A stretch of DNA of 64,000 nt from Emiliania huxleyi CCMP1516 (Eukaryota > Haptophyta > Isochrysidales > Noelaerhabdaceae): the NCBI RefSeq assembly GCF_000372725.1, contig NW_005196981.1, positions 197,325 through 261,324 on the forward strand, given 5' to 3'. The position numbers and the translations under genes were made by a program. Below are positions 20,280-30,816 of the stretch, piece after piece (the stretch's first letter is position 1; each line of letters starts with the position of its first letter). The notes beneath the pieces are model-generated. The model ran no database searches and had not been told where the DNA came from. It saw only the letters and a list, made by a program, of their open reading frames with translations.

Positions 20280-22030
20280 TCAACGGTCAGACCGTGTCGC
20301 CGCATCTCCCACCCCCTCTCCGCCGTCCCTCCGCCTACCGCTCGCCCCCGAGCCGTCCCTCCGCCCTCCACCAGCCACCACCGTCCCGGGCGCCACAAAC
20401 GTCTTGCTTGCCAGCCTCGCGTCGCAGTAGCGCGCCCCCGGCACCCACCACCGCACCCTCGCGCGCTCGGCGCCCTCGCAGCGCGTCTCGATGCTCGCAT
20501 TCGAGCCCGGCCGCAGCGGCAGCCTGCCAAGCCACTCCACGAGCCTCGGCCCTCCGCCCCCGCCCCCTCCTCCGCCGCCCGAGGCCCCGGACGGGTCGGC
20601 AGTGTAGACCAGGTCGTTTGGCAGGTAGCAGTGCTCCGACGACTGCACGAAAAAGTGGACGTGGTTCGGCGCCGCGTTGTAGAGCTCGAAGTAGTCGTTG
20701 GTCGCCGCGTAGAGCCGGTCCGGCCCCGTGAAGCACGTCTCGGCGTCGAAGCAGCCCGACGGCTCGATGCTGCGCGCGGCGGAGAGCGCGACGTTGAAGG
20801 CCTGCTGCACGTCGTCCGTCTTGGACTGAACGTGCGCAAAGGCGACCGCGCCGTAGCGCGCCGTCACGGCGGCGGTCACCGCGTGCAGCGAGAGGGTTCG
20901 CGCGAGGCAGGCCTCGCGAAGGTGCGCCGGCAGCGGCGCGAGCAGCGGCGACGAGCAAAAGCCGAGCTCCGCGATGAGCGTGCCCTCGCCGCTCGATGGG
21001 AAGACGCCTGTTCACGGCGAGGCGCGTCAAAAGGCGACGACTCCCGTGCCCCCCCCCCCGCTCGAGGAGAGGGCACGCCCGCGTACGAGTCGGGGACGAC
21101 CGCCGCAGCGACGTGCGGCAGCCGGTTGAGCGCGTGGTCGGCCCAGATCTGCGCTCCAATCGAGCCGGCGGAGCAGCCCGACACGACGAGCGACGCGAGC
21201 GGCGAGGCGAGCGTACCCGCCGCCGCCTGCTGCCCGTACACCCAGTCGAGCACGCTCCTCGCATTCTCGTAGCCCGCCTGCCGCACAGGAGAGCCCGACG
21301 GGTCGCGGTACTGGCGCGTCACGTTGCCGCCAAAGACGCTGCCGTCGCAGTACAGGACGTGCGCAATCGTGTACGCGCGGAAAGGGTTGTCGGGGTTGGC
21401 GCGGTCAAAGACGCCGCCCCGTGTCCCCTGCGGGAAGGCGCCGGTGCTGCACGCGGGAAAGCTGGTCGAGGGCTCGTCCCAGCAGGCGCCGCCGCCTTGG
21501 AAGAATAGGAGGAGCTTGTCGCGGTCGCCGCGAATCACCTCAAACTGGTAGGGCGTGGTGGTCGTGAAGATGCACCGCGTCTTGCCACCCGGACGAACCA
21601 GCCAGGGTGAGTCGGGAGCCATGCCCGACAGGTCGCAGCGCTCTGTGCGAGACATGGTGCAGACGCTGACGTGCTCAGCCGTCGTGCTCTGCCCGTTGCT
21701 GATGAATGTGCCGCTTGCGCCGTGGTCCTCGCGCCGGAGCAGGCGCAATGCGGGCTCGAGCTGCGGCACACTCGAGAGGAGGGATGGCAGGGCTGTGGAG
21801 GCGTTCGCCGTGATCGGCCAAGGCATGCTGCCTTTCGGAAAGTCGGTCACTCGAGATGGTGGGGCAAGCTGTCGGACCCACTCGCCGCTTGTATCGTACT
21901 CTTGAGGGTGCGCTGAGTGCGCTGCCGAGGCTGCCGAGGCAGAGTCGTCCCAGTCTTTGTTAGTATCGAGGTCTCGTGAGTTTTGGCACTGATAAATTCG
22001 TGGCGTTCGCGGCGAGCCGAGCCAGGCCAC
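20280..22030 (-). CDS. Notum / pectinacetylesterase family carboxylesterase
   Basis: Exon 1 (22030-21079) and exon 2 (21007-20280) join across a 71-bp GC-AG intron (21078-21008) to 559 residues; the join restores DSYAGVFPSSGEG. Diagnostic motifs are YQFEVIRGDRDKLLLFFQGG followed by GACW, then VLYCDGSVFGGN, and the nucleophile motif VSGCSAGSIGAQ. The third catalytic residue is probably His in FVQSSEHCYLP. In animals Notum removes palmitoleate from Wnt, and in plants the family deacetylates pectin; an algal polysaccharide or lipid deacylase is the likely role. Exon 2 contains a Gly run (about 20555-20580) and a low-complexity tail. The first ~130 residues are not recognised and no signal peptide starts at the first Met, so the true start may be internal or in another exon. 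Confidence 0.82.
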
Positions 22031-23290
22031 GGCGCTCGGCCTGCTGAGAGAAGACCTTCCCCGACGGCAGTGACAATTTACCCGACATCAATCGTCGACG
22101 GCAAGCTCGAGAACTGCGCCTCCAAAGTCGCCCAGATTCGCCTCTCGCGGCGGCGCTGAGTTAGTATCGCCGTTGCGCCAGCCGGCTCTGCTCCACAGCA
22201 GGGCATGCCTGACTGGCTCCTGCTAGCCGTGCGTCCTGGTGGCATCCATTGCCAGCTCAGGTAGCCTCACTCAGGGGGCAACCGCACGGCCTACTCGCCC
22301 AAGTACTCGCTTTCTTTTATGTCCCACCATGCAGAGCGCATCTCTCTCTCTGTTGTGCGAGGCGTGAACCGCGCCATTCGCTCTCACCTGGCAACCCTGT
22401 CTGCACGTCTCGCGCGCGCGTGAACAGGGCTCCAGGCCCCAAATGACGTGTGAGTGTTAGAGTTGTTTGGTATTGCTAAAAATCTCTCTCTCTCAGGGGG
22501 TCGCCTCGCGCACAACTCGGCGCCGCACAGCACCGCTCCGCGTTACTACCGAGTTAGTATCGTCGACCCACAGAGACTGCTCTTCTGTAGGTGGAGCCGA
22601 CAAACGCCGGCCGGGGGTCGGCCCCGCAGCCCCCATCGCCGCCGCCGGGGCGGCGGCGGCCTCGGCGGACCATCCGGCGCGCCGCGCGCCCGACGGGGAG
22701 GTGTTCACCACTCCTGGCTCCTCACCCCGCCACGCCTTCGTGCAGACGCCGTGGCACCCGCCTCAGGCGCCGCTCGGACTCGGTTGACGGCCGCCCAAGT
22801 GCTTGGTTCGTGCCCAGCCGACCGGCAGGCGATGCCCACTCGCTGCTAGGCTAATCCCGGGCGGTCAAGCGGCGGTGTGGTGCCGTGAAGGGCACGACTA
22901 TTAGTACCGTGCGGGGGCAGTGCATTTAATTCTGTCAAAAATCGAAATGTGCTCCGTGGGACGTATTGGGCTAGGGATCATACGTCCGGGAGGCCCCCCA
23001 TGCGTGCCGCAACGACCCACAGTGCTGGTACCACTCTTTTCACGTTCACAGCTCTTAAGTGTGCCATAACTCCGATACATGGGGTAGACGATGAATTTTA
23101 CGTTCCAACACGGTAATGGGTAAAGAAAACACAAAAGCTAGACAGTAGACACGTACTCGAACACGGAACTGTAATGAACACCTGCGACCTGCATCCACGC
23201 GCAAAGCCACGCCGCGCTATTGATGTCTTCCTCTCCCAAGCACGAGGGGCCAGGGCGGCGGATCCAGCGGAGTGGAGGCGGCAGTCTTGC
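22031..23290. other. Gene-free region with repeat R3
   Basis: Apart from the R3 copy at 22440-22497 and two GAGTTAGTATCG words (22157, 22551), I see no gene. Frames in 22450-22850 are open by high GC only. Confidence 0.5.
22440..22497 (+). repeat. Dispersed repeat R3, copy 1
   Basis: AAATGACGTGTGAGTGTTAG is followed by AGTTGTTTGGTATTGCTAAA and a CTCTCTCTCT tail. Near-identical at 26456-26525 and, inverted and more diverged, at 61082-61152. Confidence 0.85.
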
Positions 23291-24073
23291 TCAGTTGCTG
23301 CTGCAATCAATGGGTGTCCACGCGTCGTCGACGCACTTGAGAACATTCGGAGCATCCGCTGCCTCGCGATCGAAGTCCATCATCTCACACCAGCTGCAGT
23401 CGGACAGGACCGAAAAGTCAACAGGACTGATCTGCAGCGCTGCCGTAGCCTCCAAAGTGTACGGCGTGCCGTCCTCCTTCAAGCAGTCGGCCGATTGCGT
23501 CTGGCCAAACGCGAAGTCGTGCGAAGCGCGCAACGTGCACTTCATCAAGTAGCCGCCCTTGTTGCCGCCGGAGGCTTGCTCGGGAGGGTCATCGGACGGG
23601 TGAGCGGCATACTGGTACGGGCAGACACCCACATCCTTCAAGTACTTGGAGAGGGTCTTGGCCGCCCCATTGACGCCTTGAAGATCCTGGAGGGGCGACC
23701 AAGAGTGGCCGCAAGCAGACGCTTCGAGCCGGCGTCCGTGGTCTGGAGCCTTGTCAAAGACACGATAGACTGGGCAGCCGCTAGGGTCGTTGCACTGGCC
23801 TACCGCAAAGTCGGAAAATCCGCCTCGACCAGCATTCTTGACGAGGTGATACTTGTCCTTGTCCGTGCAGATTTTCTGGTACTCCTCTGGGTGCGCGCCC
23901 GGGTTGGAATCCTCAAGCAGCCCCCAGGCGAGCTCCGGGATCTCGGGAAGTGGTATCGTGCCCTCAGGAGCGGTGCGCTTCTCGCCGCACACTGCAACCG
24001 CTTCAGGCGACACGGGAAGAGCCGTCGCGACGCCAGCGCCGACGGCGATCAGCATCAGCTTTGAGAAGATCAT
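23291..24073 (-). CDS. Secreted Cys-rich protein of unknown function
   Basis: Uninterrupted 260-residue frame with an N-terminal signal peptide (MIFSKLMLIAVGAGVATALP). About a dozen cysteines are spread along the mature part (QKICTDKDKYH, VGQCNDPSGCPVYRVF, CGHSWSPLQ, YLMKCTLRASHDFAFGQT, SDCSWCEMMDF, LKCVDDAWTPIDCSSN). Composition is balanced and not low complexity, so it looks like a real extracellular or endomembrane domain. I do not recognise the family. Start at 24073 opens the signal peptide. Confidence 0.7.
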   Translation of the reverse strand: MIFSKLMLIAVGAGVATALPVSPEAVAVCGEKRTAPEGTIPLPEIPELAWGLLEDSNPGAHPEEYQKICTDKDKYHLVKNAGRGGFSDFAVGQCNDPSGCPVYRVFDKAPDHGRRLEASACGHSWSPLQDLQGVNGAAKTLSKYLKDVGVCPYQYAAHPSDDPPEQASGGNKGGYLMKCTLRASHDFAFGQTQSADCLKEDGTPYTLEATAALQISPVDFSVLSDCSWCEMMDFDREAADAPNVLKCVDDAWTPIDCSSN

Positions 24074-24221
24074 TGTCCTGACGGAGACACTCGCGGTGAG
24101 GCACGCGTTGGGAACGCGTGTCGGCGGTCAGTGCTCGGGGCTGGCACTCACGATGGATGTGCGATGCGAGACAGTCCTGCAAGGGCCTTTCGGCTTTCCT
24201 CCAGGACGCATCCCTACTTAT

Positions 24222-24532
24222 CCATTTTCAGTGTATGTAGCTCTTTTAGGGTGTGATCCCCTCGCCGTCGCCCACCCTTGGGCGTCCGCCTCTTCCGATC
24301 TCTCTTCGCAGTCTCTCGCCGATTCTTTCTCGCTGCAACCTTCATTCATGCCACCTCGTGGTCGTCCCACTCTCGCTCGTCGTTCTTTCCCTTGTCACTT
24401 CTTCCTCTGTCGCGTCGCTCTCCTCTGCCTCGTTCTGCGACGCCGCCGCCACCTGCCGGTCCCTTGTTCTCGCGGCTTCTTGCCACTTTCGGTTTTTTTC
24501 TTGTATCGGGGTTGTTTCATAAGTCGAAAGCA
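24222..24532 (-). repeat. Dispersed repeat R1, copy D (frame-disrupted)
   Basis: The minus strand carries the R1 segment from EAARTRDRQVAAASQNEAEE and EESDATEEEVTRERTT through an insertion-shifted GGMKVAAR region to GGGTGGGCGACGG. It then runs into an R5 piece (AGAGCTACATACACTGAAAA). It is 5'-truncated more than copies A-C, and small insertions break the frame. Its 5' end lies about 70 bp upstream of the LRR gene start at 24601, so it may sit in that promoter. Confidence 0.75.
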
Positions 24533-24600
24533 AGCTCAGCACGTGGCAAGGAACGATCGAAACGCGTTACATCCTTGGCCGCCCGCAGACGCCTCCTCTG

Positions 24601-25707
24601 ATGCCGACTCGCATCGGGGATCTCGATGACGAGGTGCTGCTTGAGATGATAGCGAAACCGCTGGCCGAGTCTGACATCGCTTCCGCTGTCGCCTTCAAAC
24701 GATGCAGCAGACGCTTCAAGAATCTCGCCACCAAACCGGTCGCAGACGCTGTGAAAAGGACAAACGAGAACTGGCGGGCTGCGGCAGCCAGCATCGGCGG
24801 CCCAGGCGCTGCAAAGATCAGAGGCAAGCTCGGGCGCAACGAGGTGCTGAAAACACTCGACCTCTCCGGCAAGAAGATCGACGGCGAGGGCGCCGCTGCA
24901 ATCGCTGGGGCGCTGCGGGGCAACGCGGTCTTGACCAGCCTAAACCTCCAGAGCAACTGCATCCGCGACGAGGGTGTGGCCGCGATCGCCGAGGCGCTGC
25001 AGGGCAACGGGGTGCTGACCGTCCTCACCATTGGCGGCAACAAGATCAGCGGCGAGGGCGCCACTGCGATCGCCGAGGCGCTGCGCGGCAACGGGGTGTT
25101 GACCAACCTCAACCTCGGCTGGAACAAGATCGGCGCCGAGGGCGCCACTGCGATCGCCGAGGCGCTACGAGGCAACGGGGTATTGACCTCCTTGGACGTG
25201 GGCTTCAACGGTCTCACCGAGGAGGTGGCCCTCGGCATCGTCCGCGTCGAGCGGCAGCGCAACAAGCTGACCTGGCTAGGCGTGGCTGACTGCAGCATCG
25301 GCCCGACTGGCGCCGCCGAGATCGCCGAGTACGTGTCGGGCAGCGAGGTATTGACCGAGTTGAAGCTCGGCGCGAACAAGATCCGCGACGAGGGCGCCAA
25401 GGCGCTGGCATCCGCTCTTCGCGTCAACGAGGTGCTGACCAACCTCTCGCTCTACGGGAATAGCATCCGCGCCGAGGGTGCCGAGGCGCTGGCCTCCGCT
25501 CTGCGCGTCAACGGGGTGCTGACCACCCTCAACCTCGTCGACAACAACATCGGCGACGAGGGCGCCGTTGCGCTGGCCTCCGCTCTTCGCGTCAACGGGG
25601 TGCTGACGACCCTCGACCTCCGCCTCAATCTTAGCATCGGCGACGAGGGGAAGAAAGCGATTCAGGATGCGGTCAGCGGGCGGGAAGGGTTCAAGCTAAT
25701 GATGTGA
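24601..25707 (+). CDS. F-box-like N-terminus plus ribonuclease-inhibitor-type leucine-rich repeats
   Basis: Single-exon frame of 368 aa. Residues ~4-45 (IGDLDDEVLLEMIAKPLAES and the helix after it) look like an F-box. From residue ~75 there are about nine 28-residue LRRs of the RI/NLRC type (consensus NxVLTxLNLxxNxIxxEGAxAIAEALR), two of them degenerate around the segment FNGLTEEVALGIVRVERQRN. The protein likely serves as a protein-interaction scaffold, perhaps a substrate receptor of an SCF-type ubiquitin ligase if the F-box is real. The repeats are similar enough at DNA level to suggest recent internal duplication. Confidence 0.75.
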   Translation: MPTRIGDLDDEVLLEMIAKPLAESDIASAVAFKRCSRRFKNLATKPVADAVKRTNENWRAAAASIGGPGAAKIRGKLGRNEVLKTLDLSGKKIDGEGAAAIAGALRGNAVLTSLNLQSNCIRDEGVAAIAEALQGNGVLTVLTIGGNKISGEGATAIAEALRGNGVLTNLNLGWNKIGAEGATAIAEALRGNGVLTSLDVGFNGLTEEVALGIVRVERQRNKLTWLGVADCSIGPTGAAEIAEYVSGSEVLTELKLGANKIRDEGAKALASALRVNEVLTNLSLYGNSIRAEGAEALASALRVNGVLTTLNLVDNNIGDEGAVALASALRVNGVLTTLDLRLNLSIGDEGKKAIQDAVSGREGFKLMM

Positions 25708-25959
25708 GTGGGCTCTGGAGTCGGCGCAAGGAGGTGCATGAATGAAACTGGACTGTCTTGTAGCGCTTTTCGTGGGGATAGATTGATATGCGAACGCGGG
25801 AAAAAAATGTTTTTCTTTACTTAGAATGAAAATAAAAGTCGCATGTCCTTTTTACTTGGCCTTTATACGCTTTTCTCGCCGAGTACTGTCTATATTCTTT
25901 TTGCGTATTCTTTCCGTATTCTTGTCCAAAATAGGGTCTACGCACCCACCCGTACCCAG

Positions 25960-26345
25960 CTACCGCCGCCGCGTGCGACATACGTGGCGCCGCTGGCCAT
26001 CCCGGCTGCTGCCGCCGCCCCTCTCGACGCCGCTCCCCTCGCCGCCGGTATCGACCGCGCCGCCGACGTTGGTCGCGCTGGACGGCAGCGCGTCCCCAGT
26101 CTCGCCGTCGCTCTTCTCGCCGTCGCTCGCCTCGCCGCTGGTATTAGGGGCCGCGCTGCCGGCGCCGAGCGTCACCTGCCTCCACGTCTCTTCCTCTAAG
26201 GAGAGGAGAGGCTCGGCGTCCGGGTAGCCGTCGTACTCGACCGTATCCACACGAGCCGGCCGCCCGAAAGCCTCCTCCCGCCACGTGATGGTGGCCGACC
26301 ACCACCCCTGCTCGCCTAGGATCTCGACGTGCGTGCCTATCTATC
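25960..26345 (-). CDS. Tudor/Agenet-like domain exon (gene partly resolved)
   Basis: The minus strand reads THVEILGEQGWWSATITWRE, then VDTVEYDGYPDAEPLLSLEE and ETWRQVTLG. This is the typical layout of the short Tudor-like module (x-V-E-V-xGE-x-WWxAxV-x-YDGYPD-xEP-x-WRxV) common in algal proteins. A stop precedes it at about 26352 and is followed by ATAG, consistent with a splice acceptor, so this is probably a last exon. The remainder is a Ser/Gly/Asp-rich tail to a stop at 25960. Upstream exons were not identified. Such modules bind methylated lysine/arginine or act as adaptors. Confidence 0.5.
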
Positions 26346-26455
26346 TCGACGACAGCGTGCCCGGCCAGCCTCGCCGTCGCGTCCACGCGCAGCCGCTCCG
26401 CACCTCTTCCCAAATCACTGTGAGCGTCGTGATTTCTTGTTGGTTTTCAAAAATC

Positions 26456-26525
26456 CCAAATGACGTGTGAGTGTTAGAGTTATTTGGTATTGCTAAAAAT
26501 CTCTCTCTCTAATCTCTCTCTCAGA
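26456..26525 (+). repeat. Dispersed repeat R3, copy 2
   Basis: Near-identical to 22440-22497 (one G/A change in GAGTTATTTGGTATTG), with a longer CT-rich tail. Confidence 0.85.
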
Positions 26526-27036
26526 TCTCGGACCGGGGCAGAGGCGGGGGAGGAGGGAGCGATAGCGAGGGGGGAGGAGAGAGAGGGTGCGAACGTGCGA
26601 GGCACTCCGGGGCTGTGTGAAGAGATGTAGGACCTTCCTTAGGACAGCCTCTCACACGGCGTCTTGTTTCTTATCATAACCTGTCTGTGAACGGCGGCCG
26701 CACAATCGGCGGCCTCGGTCGAGCTGCCCATACAGACACAAGGTGCCCTTATTGCTGCAATGTGCGCCCGTGCCCCAAGAAATACCAGCACTGCACGGAG
26801 GAGCAAGCCCGCGCCCGGCTGCACGCCGTGCTGCGAAAGCGCCGCCCCGCCGCCCTAGCAAGTAGACGCACACGACGCAAACTGGCACAATCGGATGGCG
26901 GTCGCCTCCACGCCTTTGCCCGCGACGCCCGATGCGAGCGCGCGCAATGCTCGTCCATATTTCACGGTGCTGACGCTCGCCCGCCGTCGCCTTCCCGCTC
27001 ACAGATCCAAAACAACTGAGCTTTCCTCGTCGCACA

Positions 27037-27999
27037 ATGTCCCGTTGCATCGCAGCCTCCCATCCTATCTTCCAGCGTGTTGTCAACGGGGATCTCCCCC
27101 CTTATAGGCTCCCTTCCCAGCCCAAGCAGCCCAAGCCATCCATGGACTACGTGGCGAAGCAGCGCCAAGCCAACAAGCCGCCGCCGCAGGACGAGGATCC
27201 CCATCCCCCTGCCTAGCTTCCCCCCGCGCCCTCGACATCCCCCACCACGCACCTGTAGGCCAAACAGGGCGCCCCTCGGCCACAGCTCATGGGCCGTGAC
27301 TGCTGGCCAAGGCACCGCAACGACAACTGTGCAGGCCTCGTTACTCACTGCCACTCTCACATCATCGGCGGCTGCCCGACTTGCTGCGACAGCTGTCTGC
27401 CGCCGATGGACGACGCCTCCTCCGACGCGACCACGGATGTGCTCGAGATGCTGCAAATCCGCCGCGCTGCAATGCCCTTTCGCTTCCAAGGAGGCAGCAG
27501 GGGGGGCGGGGGCATTCCCGGGTGGACTGTCGATCTCTTCACCTGGCTTAACTTCCTGTGGACGACTGATGTGTGCGTTCTGAGCAAGCCCGGCGATTGG
27601 CTTCCCCTGATGTTGTCCTACGGCTTTCCTCCCACGGGCGTGCCATATTACGCAGTCAGGCGCCCCAATGGCAATGCTCAGAAAGTGACGCTCATCGGCG
27701 AGCTCGGCGAGGGCACGGGCACACACTTCGAAGTGATCTCTGGCGGCTTGCTCATCAAGATGGCGTTCGAGCGATACGGCGCGAGGGACGAGTATCTACT
27801 CTTCCACCACGGCAGTCGAGCTGCTCGGCGCGAGGCGCGCAGCTTGGTGGAGGCATCGGGCTCGTACAGCCGAGGTACTCGTTGCTGCTTCGCCTGGTGC
27901 CAGTGCTGCTGCAGCCCCTGTTTGTTGTTCCGCGCCATCGGCGACAAAGCTCTCAACGCGCTCGCTGCTCGTGGCGCACACCCAGTAGCTCCCGAGTAG
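27037..27999 (+). CDS. Hypothetical Cys-rich protein, possibly two exons
   Basis: The main frame (27289-27999, 236 aa) has Cys/His clusters at both ends (HCHSHIIGGCPTCCDSCLPP near the start, RCCFAWCQCCCSPCLLF near the end). Between them is a plausible globular middle (GWTVDLFTWLNFLWTTDVCV, AQKVTLIGELGEGTGTHFEV, LLIKMAFERYGARDEYLLFH). A same-frame upstream piece from ATG 27037 (MSRCIASHPIFQRVVNGDLP) ends at a stop at 27216 and may be exon 1. The terminal Cys clusters recall palmitoylated membrane-associated proteins. No family recognised. Confidence 0.4.
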
Positions 28000-28344
28000 G
28001 ACACCCGCGCGGCTTCGTCTTGCCTTTGTACGCCCGTCACGTGTCTTAGCGGGCCGAGCGCGTTGATGCGCACGCGGCGCCGGCAGAGCCAGCGGGCAGA
28101 GGACGGAGCGAAAAAGCACACGCAAGGCTGATCGCTCACTGTACGGCGGAGAGAGAGAGAGAGACGTACGGCGGTACAGCACGCTATGTCCGTATCTCGT
28201 AGAAAGTGTTACAATTCGGATCGGGATGGGTGGTGCCATAATTTTGAGAAGATATTGTTAAGTACCGTAGTATTAATCGGGAAGTATTTAAGAGGGACCA
28301 CAGTTGTCCGTTGTTTGTCAGTTCACAGTTCCGGGTCCGCGGGG
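28000..28344. other. No supported gene
   Basis: Contains a short GA run near 28147-28163 and AT-richer sequence (28180-28310). No coding signal is seen. Confidence 0.5.
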
Positions 28345-28672
28345 GGCGGGGCGGTACGTACCCCGCACGGTACGTACCTGCTAACCCCGGTACGTACCGG
28401 GGGTAGGTATGTACCGGGGTCATCGTAGGTACGTATCACCCTACCCAGTATGTACCGGGGGGGGGGGGGGGGGGCATAAGGCATAAGGGGAAACTGCCCA
28501 CAGAAGGGGCGGGCACCGGGCGCGGTACGCGTACCAGCCAGGTGGCGAGGTGCATGACCAGTTATTGTCGGGCGGTACGTAATACCGGGGGGCGCTATGT
28601 ACCGGGTATGAGGCGGTACGTACCGCCCCCGGTGCATACCGCCCCCTGATACGTACCGCCCCCGCCCCACCA
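28345..28672. repeat. GGTACGTACC palindromic-word array with poly-G run
   Basis: At least ten GTACGTACC/GGTACGTA or GTAYGTACCG words in both orientations over ~330 bp, with an internal G run (28457-28474). It parallels the TGTAGAG, AATATA and ACATG arrays: different words, same self-complementary design. Confidence 0.8.
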
Positions 28673-28774
28673 CAACCTCCGTCAGACCAGAGCAGAAAAG
28701 ACGATGCTTGGACGTAGGGGGGGCTCCCCTAGAGGAAATCGATGCTTCTGAACGGTATAATTGGAACGTCACCG

Positions 28775-28882
28775 GAAGCCTGATTCGTTCTACAATCTTT
28801 CTACTCTACGGGGGTTCTCTTCTCAAATGAAGCCTGATTCGTTCTACAATCTTTCTACTCTACGGGGGTTCTCTTCTCAATG
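28775..28882 (+). repeat. 54-bp perfect tandem duplication
   Basis: The unit starting GAAGCCTGATTCGTTCTACA occurs at 28775 and again at 28829, identical over about 53 bases. Confidence 0.9.
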
Positions 28883-29008
28883 TTCACTTACGTGACAGAG
28901 AAGCCCCGACCCGATGCGTGACAATTATTTTGGTGTGCATCACAGGAGCAGCGCTCCCAGGCAAGGGGGCCCGGGCACCCCCCGTCAGTCAGCGCTCACT
29001 CACGGCGC

Positions 29009-29335
29009 ATGAGTGAGGGCCCCCTGTACGTCGGCGTGACGGTCGAGGCGTACCGCGGCACCGGAACGAACCACGGCTGGTCGATCCCCGAGACGCTCTA
29101 CAACGCGATCCGCAACGACGCGATCTCGTCCGGCCTCGGCGACCAGTTCCACACCGACAAGTTCGACGCCGAGCACCTCACGCCATGGGGCTACGAGCAC
29201 GCGCTCGGCTCGGGGCGGCTCGCGGTGCTCGTCGCGCGCCACACCAAAATCCGGCCCGCGCCGCACGCGGACATCTACCGCGTCGCCTCCGGCGACACGC
29301 CCGCGCCCGCCAAGGGCAGCGAGTCGGCCAGTTAG
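29009..29335 (+). CDS. Hypothetical ORF, possible gene fragment
   Basis: The 108-residue frame reads GPLYVGVTVEAYRGTGTNHG, SIPETLYNAIRNDAISSGLG and SGRLAVLVARHTKIRPAPHA, which looks protein-like, but no family is recognised. Its last ~65 coding bases (29250-29316) recur nearly exactly at 29489-29555, separated by unrelated sequence, so the 3' end appears duplicated or rearranged. It may be a decayed gene. Confidence 0.35.
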   Translation: MSEGPLYVGVTVEAYRGTGTNHGWSIPETLYNAIRNDAISSGLGDQFHTDKFDAEHLTPWGYEHALGSGRLAVLVARHTKIRPAPHADIYRVASGDTPAPAKGSESAS

Positions 29336-29555
29336 GGGAGCTGGTGAAGATGAGCAGCATCGGAGAAGTGCTTTCGGACAGCGCAGACTTGAACGATGGA
29401 TATCCACATCGGCTTTCGATCGTTTCTGGCGTCCGTGCTCGGCGGCGCAGTATGGCGGCGAGCGTTCCTGTGGTCTGCCGGCAGCTCCTCTGGCCCGCGC
29501 CGCACGCGGACATCTACCGCGTCGGCTCCGGCGACACGCCCGCGCCCGCCAAGGG
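29250..29555 (+). repeat. Direct repeat pair of ~67 bp
   Basis: GCCCGCGCCGCACGCGGACA and the following ~47 bp occur at 29250-29316 and 29489-29555 with two or three differences. The spacer is ~170 bp. Confidence 0.85.
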
Positions 29556-29958
29556 AGTAGTGCGAAGTGGCGTTAGGCTACATTGCAAGGGCACATGTCA
29601 CATCCACGCGTAAAACTTGCAACTGGGGTTATTTGCCTACCACTGTGTTGCCTGTTGCGGGTATGTTGCCGTAGCTGTACTGCTTAGCTCGCTTTCTCTT
29701 GCAAGTCTATAACATGAAAGAACCTGAGACAAATACAATATACCGTATAAGCGGACCCGGCTCCCCCCCCGACGGACGACATGACAGCAAGCAGGCGGGT
29801 GGCGACCCGCCTGCGGCGGTCAATATACAAACCCGGAATGTGTCAGGTGGGGATGCCATTGAGCGTTGTCCCCCGACGTTGCTTGCGACCGTGAAACAGA
29901 CAAGGTACAGGAGAGGTCCGCCGGCGCGCGATCGCCGTCCCTAGAGGACTCGGAGGCC
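29556..29958. other. No supported gene
   Basis: Downstream side of the NhaA-like gene. No coding frame with recognisable features is seen. Confidence 0.5.
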
Positions 29959-30760
29959 TCAGAGGCGCTGCTCCGCGTCAGACGCCTCGTGCACCGGCTC
30001 GAGTGACGACGCCTTGCGCAGCTTCGGGTGGTCGCTAAAGTAGCGGTCACCCGCGAGGAAGGCCTTGCGGAGCAGCATGGAGCGCTGCAGCGAAGAGGTG
30101 ACCGCGAGGAGCAGGTCGTCCTGGTCCTGGTCCTCGACCAGCATGTCAATGTCGGAGAAGGCGACGCCCTTCTTTGGCGGCGGGCAGGCAGCCAACGTCT
30201 TGAAGTGGGGCAGTTGGCCCAGCGCGAGCGCGATGGCGCCCATGCAGATTGAGAGGAGCGAGCCCATCTTGGCCTCGCCCGCGAGCGCCTCGTCGGTGAA
30301 GGCCTCGCCCGAGATGAAGAGCGCCACCGTGAGGCCGACGGCCGCGATGATGCCAACCATCAGCAGGTCCGTCACGCGCATCGAGCCGGGCAGCCGCGCG
30401 ACGCCGAAGCGGTGCGCGAGGTAGGCAAAGCCCGCGATGCCGATCACCTTGCCGAGCGCGAGCGCGAGCAGCACCGAGAAGGTCAGGCCGCCGACGCCGC
30501 CCTTGAGGTCGATGCCCGCGTTGGCGAGCGTGAAGAAGAACATGCCGAGGTCGACGGGCGCCTTGATGGCGTGCTCAAAGGCGTGCAGCGCGGCGTGGTG
30601 GCCATCGGCGGGCATGAAGGGGACGACAAAGGCGAGGGCGAGGGCGGGGTGCAGCCGCGCGTTGAGGAGGACGATCCACGAGAAGACGCCGCCGAGCGCC
30701 ACGTAGACGTACCACTTTTGCACGCACGCAACCTTTTCCCTGATAAACCCACCCACCAAG
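29959..30760 (-). pseudogene. NhaA-type Na+/H+ antiporter, C-terminal half only
   Basis: From about 30760 the minus frame reads WYVYVALGGVFSWIVLLNAR and HPALALAFVVPFMP. It continues with EHAIKAPVDLGMFFFTLANA, then LGKVIGIAGFAYLAHRFGVA and TDLLMVGIIAAVGLTVALFI, and GEAKMGSLLSICMGAIALAL. These match the second half of bacterial-type NhaA (transmembrane helices from roughly VII onward), including the helix XI-like GLTVALFI segment. The first half, with the GLE(I/V)KREL region and the paired aspartates of helix V, is missing; upstream sequence is not NhaA-like on either strand. A cytosolic acidic tail (DMLVEDQDQDDLLLAV) ends at a stop at 29959. Either distant 5' exons exist or the gene is truncated. 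The family is mostly prokaryotic, so transfer (possibly ancient, via a plastid ancestor) is plausible. Confidence 0.7.
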
Positions 30761-30816
30761 CGCGGCAAGAAGCGGCTCGCACAGTCGACTTTCACGCCAT
30801 CTTTGGCCTCCTCCGC

